A stretch of DNA of 64,000 bases from Aureococcus anophagefferens (Eukaryota > Sar > Pelagophyceae > Pelagomonadales > Pelagomonadaceae), in assembly GCF_000186865.1 (NCBI RefSeq), contig NW_008705579.1, positions 197,931 through 261,930 on the forward strand, given 5' to 3'. Under the pieces are notes generated by a model. It ran no database searches. It was given only the letters and a program-made list of their open reading frames with translations, and was not told where the DNA came from. A program made the translations under genes and the position numbers. Below, piece by piece: positions 17,433 to 26,500 of this stretch. Within the stretch, counting starts at the first letter, position 1. The number at the start of each line of letters is the position of its first letter.

Positions 17433-20410
17433 TTACCCCGACACGCCGCCCTCGAGGTCGCCGGCCGGCCGCGAGAAGTCCGGGGACGACGACCGGAGGC
17501 GCGGGCCGCCGCCGCTCATCTTGCGCAGGGACCGGCCCCGCTTCGCCGGCGAGCCCTCGACGAGGGGCAGCAGCGGCGCGGCGTCCGCGCGGTCGCGGAG
17601 CTTCGCGAAGACCTCCTCCTTCATGGCCGCCTCGAAGTGGCCGTAGTGGATCGTGCCCGCGCCGTCCTTGTCCAGCGAGGAGAAGAACCACTTGCACGCG
17701 GGCGCGCTGAGGTAGATCTCGAGCGCGTCGAGCGACTCGCGGAACTCGCGGAACGTTAGGCGGCCGCTGCCCGTCGAGTCCATGGCGTCGAAGATCATGC
17801 GGCAGACGTCCTCGGACGCCGCCGTCGTCGACATGCCCGAACTCCGCAGCAGCTCCAGCGCGAGGTGGCGGAACTGGAGCAGCACGCGCCTCCGGACGCG
17901 CTTGACCTCGATCTCGTGGTCCGAGACGCGGCTCAGCACGTCCGGGTTGATGCACGTCACGGAGGCGTGCTGGATGTGGTCCACGGCGCTCATGCCCAGC
18001 AAGGGCAGGTAGAGCAGCGGCGGCACGAGGTGGAGCGCGAGCCAGACCAAACCCGCCTCCACGTCGCCCTCGACGAACGCGTAGGGCGACCACATGATGG
18101 CCAGCAGCGCAAAATACAAGCAGCTCAGCGTCAGCACGCCGCTCAGGTAGTCCATGATGCGCGCGGCGCTAAAAAAGTAGTCGAACCAGGACCGGTTCTC
18201 CAGGCGAATCCGCGCGGCCGCCGCGCGGTTCCGGAGCAGCGTGAGGGAAAACCGCCGCGAGCTCTTGCGGCCGGGACGCACGACGCCCGGGAGCATGGAG
18301 TTCTTCCGCGTGGACCGCCGCCGCGCGTCCGGGGAGCGCACGAGCTGGGACGCGCGCGACGGCGTGTCGCGGCCGAACATGGAGTCGCGGTGCTGTTTTT
18401 GGGGGGGCGGCTGCGACGCGAGCATGGACGGCCGGCCTAAAGGCGTCGCCGCCTCGGGCGCGATCTTCTGCGGCGACGGCTTCGCCGGCGACCCCTCGAG
18501 CGGCGGCAGGCTCGGCGCGCCGCGCTTGCCCTGGAACGTGCGGCGCCGCTCCTGCGGCGGCGTCTCGTCCTTGGCCTCCTCGGCGCCCGGCGTGCTGTAG
18601 ACGCTGGCGCGGTTGCCCGCGCGCGAGGAGCGGCGCGCGAGGCCCTGGAGCGAGCCGCGGATCGACGACCGGACGTCGGACGCGCGCTTGGTCACGGAGT
18701 GGACCTGGGCAGGAAAAGAGTGATTCAAGTTCGCTTCAACGTGAGTGTTCCGCTCGCGCGCGTTCCGAGAAAGGCATCCACGCTTCGAGACCGTTCCGAG
18801 CGATGATCGCTCGTCCAAAAATCAGCCGAAACGAGTGGAAAATAGCCGAGATCGGAGCCTTTGAAGTTGGGAATTTCGCTCTCTTTTGCTGCCCCGGAGT
18901 GGACGGTCCGCGCGGCCGCGGCGATGCTCAGGCGCTCGTGGAAGCCCGTCTTGCGCGCGCTCCGGTCCGCGTGGGCCACGCTCAGGCGCCGCTGGAGCGA
19001 CGTCTGGCGGCGCTCCGGGGGCGGCGCCGCTTTGGCCGCGGCGCCGCCTTGGCCCTCCGGCGCGACTTTCGCGACCATCTGGCCCTCGCTCCGCCGCTTC
19101 AGCCGCGGCGTCAGCTTGGCCTCGCTCGCGCGCACGGTGGCCCGCATGGCGCTCGCGATCTCCGCCGTGTGGCGGATCGTCGACCGCGCGGCGGCGACGA
19201 AGTCGCCCTGGCCCGACTTGCGCTCGCGGTCCTCGATGAGGCGCCGGTCGCGCTCGGCGTCGAGGACGTCGCGCGTGTCGCGGATGTCGCCGCCGGCGCC
19301 CTTGTCCGCTTTCTCGCGCTCGAGCTTGTCGAGCTGTTCTAAAGCGGCCGCGAGGTCGCCCGACTCGTAGATGCCGACGCGCGTCAGCAGCATCTCCTGC
19401 TGGCGCCGCGCCAGGACGACCAGCGCCGCGCAGACCAAGACCAGCGCGCAGCCCGCGACGCCGAAGCGCGTCAGCAGCCGGCGCCGCCGCTCCGCGCCGT
19501 GCGCGCGGCCGCCGAGACCGTCGTCGTCGCCCGAGAGCCCGAACCACGTGTGCAGCAGCAGCGCGGCCAGCAGGAGGAGCCAGGACTGGGCGGGCAGCTC
19601 CAGCAGCGCGCAGATCTGGTCGTCCAACGACAGGGACTGGTACATGACGTAGTCGAAGTCGCTGTGGAGCTGGAACTTCTTCTCGAAGTAGTGCTTGAGC
19701 ACGCGCGCCTCGAGCTCGTCCCGCAGGCCGTTGGGCACGCTCCGAGCGAGCACGGACGTCGACCGCCACAAGTACTTGTCCTCGGCGCCCCGCGCCCGCT
19801 TCGCGAGGTCCGCGAGCGGGTGCCGCGCGCCCAGCAGGATCCGCCGCTTCCGCCGCGACGCCAGTACCGCCAGACCGCACGCGTGCACCACCAAAAAGAA
19901 GGAGAACGACACCATGACTAAATCGGCGAACTCGATGATGTGCAGCGTCTCGTTGGACACGGACTTCTGCATCGTGATGGGCAGCAAAACCAACGACACG
20001 AGCGCGATGATCATGAGCTCGCGGTAGACCTTCTCGACCATGCCGCGGTACGGCGACTCCGTGTCCGTGAGGTGGTCGTCCAAATTCGACAGGCAGTGCT
20101 CGATCAAAATAATGGCCCCCGTCAGCGCGAGAAACGTCAGCGTCAGCACGCGCCGGTCCATGTGGTTCGCGGATCCGAAGATGTCCGTGAAGCGCACCTC
20201 GTCGTCGTCGGAGTCGGCGGTTTCTCCGAAACCGCCGCAGGAGGCGTTGCCGAGGAGCAGGCGCGTCTCGGCGCGGCGCAGGTCGCGCCGCGTCTCCGCC
20301 AGCTGGCGGCGCAGCGCGGCGACCTCGTCCGGCGCGCCGCGCGTCAGTGTTGTGCACAGGGCGACGACGAGCCACGGGAGGAGCGAGGCGGCGACCATGC
20401 TGCGGCGCAT
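17433..20410 (-). CDS. MLO-like multi-pass membrane protein with C-terminal EF-hands; intron is an introner
   Basis: Exon 1 18905-20410 and exon 2 17433-18704 give 925 residues. The 200-base intron between them is an introner; splicing from the GT of its duplicated target restores HSVTKRASDV in phase. ATG 20410 gives a signal-peptide-like start (MRRSMVAASLLPWLVVALC). Conserved MLO-like features are the first membrane block TLTFLALTGAIILIEHCL followed by EKVYRELMIIALVSLVLLPI, and the loop segment HYFEKKFQLHSDFDYVMYQSLSLDDQ before the next spans. Further membrane spans lie in exon 2 (LSGVLTLSCLYFALLAIMW, AGLVWLALHLVPPLLYLPL). Two EF-hands close the protein: D-S-T-G-S-G-R-L-T-F-R-E is complete, while D-K-D-G-A-G-T-I-H-Y-G-H lacks the final Glu. 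Plant MLO proteins bind calmodulin and conduct calcium; here calcium sensing may be built in. Confidence 0.6.
18705..18896 (-). mobile_element. Introner, CAGGGCAG family, 192 bp, in the MLO-like gene
   Basis: 192 bases bounded by inverted repeats (CTGGGCAGGAAAAG at the low-coordinate end, complement of CGGGGCAGCAAAAG at the other). It is flanked by a perfect 8-base duplication, GAGTGGAC, at 18697-18704 and 18897-18904 (GTCCACTC on the gene strand). The intron runs from the GT of the upstream duplication to the element's terminal AG, so the spliced message regains the pre-insertion sequence. Confidence 0.85.
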
Positions 20411-20651
20411 GCGCGGCGCCAACCGGGCAGCTCCTCGGCTGCTCGGTGCGCCGCCGCCGCGCCGCCGCGCCGCCGCCGGGCGGGCCGGCGCACGGCTCCA
20501 CGAGACAGGGGCAGCCGCGCTGGCCCCCCGGTAAGAGGTTCAGCTCAGATGTTGAATTCGATGGGCTCACATTGACGTGTCGTTGCAGCTCTTCGAGGTT
20601 TGACGTCGTCGCCGGCGCCGCGTTCGTCGAGGCCGTGCAGCACCCCCGACG
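20411..20651. promoter_or_regulatory. Divergent intergenic region
   Basis: 241 bases between the MLO-like start and the small secreted-protein start. A lower-GC patch lies at 20530-20600. No specific motif recognised. Confidence 0.25.
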
Positions 20652-21365
20652 ATGCGGTCCGCCGCGCTCATCCTCTGCTGCTCGACGGCCGTGGCCCTCG
20701 CGCCGGCCAACTACCAGATCCTGCGCGGGGCCAAAGTGCTGCGCCGCGCCGTCGAGCCGGACCCGCGCACCGTCGACGGTCGGCGGTCGGCGCGCGCGAA
20801 GGAGCCGGCGCCGGCCAGGGAGGCCGTGCGCGGGGCCAAAGTGCTGCGCCGCGCCGTCGAGCCGGACCCGCGCACCGTCGACGGTCGGCGGTCGGCGCGC
20901 GCGAAGGAGCCGGCGCCGGCCAGAGAGGCCGCGGGCCAGGCCTTCGGCTTCGCGCCGCCGCTCACGGTCAACAAGTGGGAGACGATGCAGGCGAAGCGCG
21001 TGCGGCTCGAGGTGCTCTACAGCCGCGACGTCGACGTCGACGGCGACGAGTTCGAGGGCCTGCGCAAGGCCTACCTGCGGACGAAGCGCATCGTCCAGGA
21101 GTCCTACCCCGACGTCCTCGTCGTCGGCGTGCAGAAGGCGACGCGCCGCGGCGACGACGCGACCTTCGAGGTCACGGTAGACGCCAAGTTGGTCTACGCG
21201 AAGCCGCGCGACCGCGAGGGCATCTACCTCAGCCAGCGCACGCTCCACCGCGAGATCATGCGCGCGCGCAAGGCGCGGCGACCGTCGACGACCTACTACC
21301 GCCTCGAGGCCGTCGACGACGACGACGACGACGAGTATCCGCGCGTCGTCGTGCCCGATAAGTGA
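20652..21365 (+). CDS. Small secreted or plastid-targeted protein with a 35-aa tandem duplication
   Basis: 237 residues, ATG 20652. The start MRSAALILCCSTAVALAPAN is a clear signal peptide; in stramenopiles it could be the first part of a bipartite plastid signal. Two 35-residue copies of RGAKVLRRAVEPDPRTVDGR... follow back to back (nucleotides 20723-20932). The mature part from about residue 105 (KWETMQAKRVRLEVLYSRDV) runs through SYPDVLVVGVQKATRRGDD and TFEVTVDAKLVYAKPRD. The last segment recalls the beta strand and loop of the Rdx/SelW thioredoxin-like family, but the family's redox C-x-x-C near the start is absent, so that link is weak. The tail is acidic (DDDDDDDE). Confidence 0.6.
   Translation: MRSAALILCCSTAVALAPANYQILRGAKVLRRAVEPDPRTVDGRRSARAKEPAPAREAVRGAKVLRRAVEPDPRTVDGRRSARAKEPAPAREAAGQAFGFAPPLTVNKWETMQAKRVRLEVLYSRDVDVDGDEFEGLRKAYLRTKRIVQESYPDVLVVGVQKATRRGDDATFEVTVDAKLVYAKPRDREGIYLSQRTLHREIMRARKARRPSTTYYRLEAVDDDDDDEYPRVVVPDK
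20723..20932 (+). repeat. 105-bp in-frame tandem duplication
   Basis: Two 105-base copies, 20723-20827 and 20828-20932, with one early difference (GGG versus AGA context at the end). Because the unit is 35 codons, the reading frame is kept. Confidence 0.9.
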
Positions 21366-21384
21366 GGACGCGGGCGTGTGTGCA

Positions 21385-23337
21385 TTACGGTTCGACGGTG
21401 GCGATCGAGGATCGTCTGAGCGTCGCGGGCATCTTTGGGCGAGAGCAGTAAAACTTGGGCCGCGAGAACCAGCTGTCCCTGCGGTCGTGGAACGCGATGC
21501 CGGCACTTTCCATGATTGCACGGGCTTCTTGATCGTCGCAGTCATCCGCTAAGATGTCGCGCGCCCCTTCCAATGCGGACAGTTGCATCGGCGTAAACAT
21601 CCGAGGAAGCAGCTCCGAGGAACAACTCCCAAACTTCGCGTCGGAGAGATGCGCGAAGCTGCAAGCCTTCCAAGCGCGCGCATGAATTTCCGGGCCAGGC
21701 GAAGTAGCGTTGAGGTATGATCTGATCGAGTCGAAGATGGAGTCCTCCACAATACCGTCCTCATGCGTCAGATGGTCAGGAGAAATGGACAGCCACAAGA
21801 CGAGCAACGCGTCCAGCGGCAAGCGCTCGAGCTGGTGCTGGTACTCATCGACATCTTCGAATAGCAGTCGGCCGAGCCACCACAGGCAGTGCGACTGAAG
21901 GACGACGTCGAGCGGACGAATTTGATAGGCTGTTTGTTGTAGCTCATTGGTGTCTCCGTCTAGAGCGGCGTTGATATCGCGAGCCAAGATGGTCTTGCGT
22001 TTTTTTTTTTTGGCAGCATTTCCAGAGAGCTCGATGGCCTCCGCAGCCATGTACTCTAAAACAGCAGTCAGATAGATGGCTGCTGAGGTATCGAACCGAG
22101 CCCCGAGCCGTTCTTGGATAGAGGCGACTGGAAAGCCCAGACCCGTCTTCACCATAAGGTCGAATTCTTCTTGAGGCAAGGCATGCATGAACTTTTTCAA
22201 GTCCAGAGGCGGGAAGTCGCCGGACCGGTCGTCGAAGTCGTCTCTCGCCAAGAAGCGCACGGGCCCGGATACCTTCAGCCCGCCTTGGTGCTTGATGGAA
22301 AGAAGCAGCAATTCACACGTCTGCTCGGCGGTCATCTTGAATCTCACGGGGTCGTCAAAGTTGTAACGGTTATCTTGCAGGTTGTAATGATCATCGTCTC
22401 CGACGCACCAGCAGAGCGCGAGGCCGTCCAGAAGCGACGGAACTTCCTCCGGTTCGACGTCGCCGACATCGTGAAGTCGCCGCCAAACGAGCTTGGTGAC
22501 CCACGAGCACATGGTCTCACCGTATATTTTCGTGTCGGTGCTCGCGGTGTCGACGAGTTTCACGATGCTCGGGATGGGCAGCTCGTCCAGCGATTCCACG
22601 GGCAAGCGCATGGCCACAATCTGCTTCTCGCAGGCGCTCTGGAGCTGTCCGAAGCCGTACTCGTTAGCGTGCGCGTAGAGCATCGATAGGTCATCCCGGA
22701 TGTCGCTGTTGATGCTCTCGTCGTCGCTGTCGCCCTCTTTAAAACACCGTCGGCGTTTGCGTCGATACGCTTCGATCGTCGTGTCCCGCCACTCGCGCGT
22801 TGCCAAGCTGCTAACACCGCGCTGTGTATCGCCTCGTTTGCTGGGCTTTTCGGACGGGTACAACAGATCAAAGAAACGACTAATGAGCTCCAGCGTAGCG
22901 TCGCCTAGGGATGGCACGTCGAATTCTCGAGCCAGCGCTAGGCACGGGACCCAAGCGTCGACGGCGTCCGGCAGCTCACCGTCGTAGATGAATGCCAGCA
23001 TGGACTCGAAGGCGTCGCAGCAGCCGGCCGACAGCGTCAGCACCGTCACCGATCGGCCCTGGTTCAGAGGCGTTTCGAAGCACGTCCGGAAGAAGCCGGA
23101 CGCGAGGCTCAGCACACCGCGGTTGACGGCGAAGGACCGCCTGGGAGCACCCGCATCGTCCGACACTTGCACCGTGATGGACCAGTCCGAAAGGGCGGCC
23201 ATAGTCTCTCGCCGAGACCGCTTCTTGTCTTCGTCCAAGTATTCGTCTAGATACTCAGCACGCAGCCCCCGCTCGTGCGAGGATAGCCCGCTCATCTCGC
23301 AGTCGAAGAGCTTGAGCTTATCCCGATAGGATTCCAT
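21385..23337 (-). CDS. BTB/POZ protein with an embedded histone H2A-like fold
   Basis: 650 residues, ATG 23337 (MESYRDKLKLFDCEMSGLSS), stop TAA 21385-21387. Residues about 50-150 form a BTB domain (DWSITVQVSD, FAVNRGVLSLASGFFRTCF, VTVLTLSAGCCDAFESMLAF, IYDGELPD), followed by BACK-like helices. Residues about 400-468 match histone H2A closely in order and content: GFPVASIQERL, then AAIYLTAVLEYMAAEAIEL, SGNAAKKKKRKTILARDI and NAALDGDTNEL, where H2A has FPVGRIHRLL, APVYLAAVLEYLTAEILEL, AGNAARDNKKTRIIPRHL and AIRNDEELN. Animal ABTB2/BTBD11 proteins also combine BTB with a histone-fold region, but with ankyrin repeats between them. A chromatin or cullin-3 adaptor role is inferred. Base composition is visibly less GC-rich than in all its neighbours. 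Confidence 0.75.
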   Translation of the reverse strand: MESYRDKLKLFDCEMSGLSSHERGLRAEYLDEYLDEDKKRSRRETMAALSDWSITVQVSDDAGAPRRSFAVNRGVLSLASGFFRTCFETPLNQGRSVTVLTLSAGCCDAFESMLAFIYDGELPDAVDAWVPCLALAREFDVPSLGDATLELISRFFDLLYPSEKPSKRGDTQRGVSSLATREWRDTTIEAYRRKRRRCFKEGDSDDESINSDIRDDLSMLYAHANEYGFGQLQSACEKQIVAMRLPVESLDELPIPSIVKLVDTASTDTKIYGETMCSWVTKLVWRRLHDVGDVEPEEVPSLLDGLALCWCVGDDDHYNLQDNRYNFDDPVRFKMTAEQTCELLLLSIKHQGGLKVSGPVRFLARDDFDDRSGDFPPLDLKKFMHALPQEEFDLMVKTGLGFPVASIQERLGARFDTSAAIYLTAVLEYMAAEAIELSGNAAKKKKRKTILARDINAALDGDTNELQQTAYQIRPLDVVLQSHCLWWLGRLLFEDVDEYQHQLERLPLDALLVLWLSISPDHLTHEDGIVEDSIFDSIRSYLNATSPGPEIHARAWKACSFAHLSDAKFGSCSSELLPRMFTPMQLSALEGARDILADDCDDQEARAIMESAGIAFHDRRDSWFSRPKFYCSRPKMPATLRRSSIATVEP

Positions 23338-23536
23338 GTCGCTGTCGCGAGCGCGCGCGCACGCTTGGGCAGCCAACCTCGCGACGGCTGCCGACTCGGC
23401 CGGCTGCCTCCACCTCGCGATCGAGCTCAGTGAATCAACGAGGCATCAACTTTGCTTCAACTAAGCTTCCAAGTCGACTTCCATGTCGACAGATGATCAG
23501 GAACACAACAACACAATTATCCCCCCAGAAAAAAAC

Positions 23537-26500
23537 TCAGAAGCCCGACTCGGACGTGCCGCGCTTGACGGCGTTGAGCTGCTTGACCTTCTTCATCTGC
23601 GTCGCGGAGAGCTGCTTGGGCCCGGAGTTGCCCTTCCAGGCCGAGGACGTGAAGGCCTTGAAGCCCGACGCGAAGGTCGACCCGACGGTCTTGCCGTCGG
23701 CCGTCGTGCCCGAGACGGCGTGGGAGCTCGACGCGGGCGCGGGCGCGGCGCCGTCCTTGGGCCCGTTCATCTTCTCGCGCTTCGTCGACGTGAGGCTCTC
23801 CCAGCGGAGCGCGCGCTGGCGCCGCTTCTCGCGGATGATGATGATCTCGTTGCCCGAGATGCGGCCCGTGCGCCAGCCGAGGTACTCGTTGCGCACGCGC
23901 GCGATCTTCTCCTCGCGCGCGGCGCGCGTCATGCGCTCGACGCGCGCCGCGATGGCCGCGTCGTACTTGCGCTGCTTCTCCTTCTCGGCGTTGAGGCTCG
24001 CGAAGTACTTCTCGCGGTCCTGCTCGGCCTTGACGTTGTCGAGCTCCTTGATGGACTCGTCGGGCGCGTCGTTCTCGAGCGCGCACGCCAGCGGCGTCCG
24101 CCCCGCGTGGTCCTCCTCCGTGACGCGCGCGCCGTGGCGCAGCAGGAGCCGGATGATGGACAGCTTCGTGGCGTAATGGAGGGGCGTCGCGCCGAACTTG
24201 TTCGGCAGGTCCGCGGACGCGCCGTACTGGATGAGCACGAAGCACGCGTAGCGGTGGCCGTTCTGCGCGGCGAGGTGCAGGGGCGTGTCCCGGCCCAGGA
24301 GGCTCCTAATACCAATATTCGCGCCGTAGTCCTCGACGAGCATGCGCAGCACCTCGATCTGGCCCGTCATGGCCGCCACGTGGAGCAGCGACCGGCCGCG
24401 GCTCGACCCCCGCTCCTCGAGCGCCTTCCGCAGGTCGCCGCGCGCGTCCGCGGCGTCGAGGTGCGCGGCGACCTTGGCGACGTCGCCGTCGGCGACGTCC
24501 TGGTAGATCTGGTCGTCGAAGGTGCGCATGCGCACGGGGCCGTCGAACTTCTTGCGGAGCAGCTCCCGCCGCTCTTCTTCCGCCACGGCCTTGGCCGCGG
24601 CGGCGGCCGCGGCCGCGCGGTCCATGATCTCCGCCTCGGCGGCGAGGCGCAGCGTCTCCCGCCGCTTCGTCTCCTCGACTTCGATCAAGTGCAGGCTCGC
24701 CCGGCGCACGGCCTCCCGGGCCTCCTCGCGCGCCGCCGCGTGCGGGTCGAAGAAGAGGTCCAGGTACGGGTTGAAGCGGAGCGCGACCACAATCTCCACG
24801 GCGCCGCCGTCGCCCAACGTGAGCCAGCGCCGGTGCACCTTGCGGTCGGCAAAGTCCTTCAGGTGCACGTCCGCGTGGCCCATGTACGCGTGGTTCGCGT
24901 CGATGCCGTCGTCGTGGTCGTAGACCGTGAGCCGGAACGACGCCCGCGCCGCGGGCCGCCGGTCGTCGAGCTTCAGTTCGAAGACCTCCTTGAAGATGGG
25001 GTTCACGGACTTGCGCTGCACGGCCGTCGACACGTCGTGGAGGCACTCGGGGTCGTCCGGGTCGTCGCTCGCCATCGTCAGCCGCGCGAAGGGGTTCGCC
25101 CAGCCGTCGCCGAGCCCCGCGGACGTGCGGTGGCCCACGTGCAGCGCGTGGGCGACGCCGCGCACGGCGTCGCGGTGCGTCACGGCGAGGTTCCGGCCCC
25201 GGACGACCGCGACGCGGACTTCGTTCGGCGCCTTCGCCAGAATCGTCGGCTCCGCGTCCGCTACAAAGGGCTCGAAGTCGAGGACGGGGTTGTGGACCCA
25301 GTGGGCGATGACAAAGACGTCGCCGGGCGGGTGGTCCGGGTCTCCGGACTCGTCGGGCGCCAGCGGCAGCCACCCCGCGAACTGGCGCCGCGGCCGCGCC
25401 GCGCCGAGCTCCGCCAGAGGCAGGCTCGCGGACCCGAGGACCTTGTCCTTGGCGAAGGCGCTCTCGCCCGCGAGGAGCGTCACGGCCAGCGCGCACCCCT
25501 CCAACCCCGCGCCGCTGTCGTGGTCGTAGGCCTCGGGCGTCTCCAGCTCGAAGCTCCGGCACTCGCGCCAGACGGGGCCCGCGGCGCGCGTCCGCGGCTC
25601 CGTGAGCACGGGCGCCGGCGGCGCGCCGAAGGGGCCCCGCACCTCGAGCCGCACGCGCAGCGTGTGGCTCGCGGCCGCGGCGCCGAGCGCGGCGATGACG
25701 CCCTTGGTCTTCGGCGGCGGCGGCACGCCGCGCGCCTTGAAGACCGCGACGTGGAACTCGTTGGGCGGCTTCGACGAATAATGCGCATCCTCGCCGTGGT
25801 CGAAGGGGTCGAAGTCGTGCGACGCGTCGTAGCGGCACTGGGCGACGAGGAGCATGGACCCGAGCTTGGAGCTCTCGCCGTCGTCCGCCAGGGGCACCTT
25901 CCCCGCTTCGTCGGCCAAGCGGACCCACGCGCGCTTCACGGTGCCCGGCGCCTCGGCCAGGAAGCCCAGGGGCAGCGTCGCGCGCCCGAGAAAGTCGTCG
26001 TCGCCGACGAGGTCCCAGTCGAAGACCTCGGCGACGAGCTGCGTCGGCGCGCCGTCGTCCTCCGCCTCCTCGTCCTCGTCGTCGTCGTCCGAGTCGGAGC
26101 GGTCGTGGTCCTTCGGGCCGCCGCGCCGCCCCGGGGGGCGCTCCGGCGCCGCGTCGACTTTTTTCTTCTTCTTCTTCGCCGTCCCCTTGGCGAGGACCGC
26201 GGCGCCGTCGAGCTCGAACGCGAAGGTCTCGTTGAAGACGGGGTTCAGCGACTTTTTCTTCGTCTTCGTGCGCTGGACGAAGCCCGACCCGTCGTCGAGG
26301 CGCAGCTTCACGTAGGGGTCGCTCGACGCCGCGCTGCGCTTGAAGGGCAGGTTCACGGCGCCGTCCGCGGCCTTGAGGTCCCGGCAGCGGCAGACGGCGA
26401 CGCGGACCTCGTTCGGCGGCCGGCCCCTGGCGTCGGGCGGCTCCTCGTCGAAGAAGGGCCGGTCCTCGCCCGGGTCGTGGGCCGGGTCGTAGGCGAGCTT

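Noticed and set aside
20652..21365. Assignment of the small secreted protein as a SelW/Rdx selenoprotein
   Set aside because: The TFEVTVDAKLVY segment is suggestive, but the C-x-x-C/U motif is absent and no in-frame TGA is seen.
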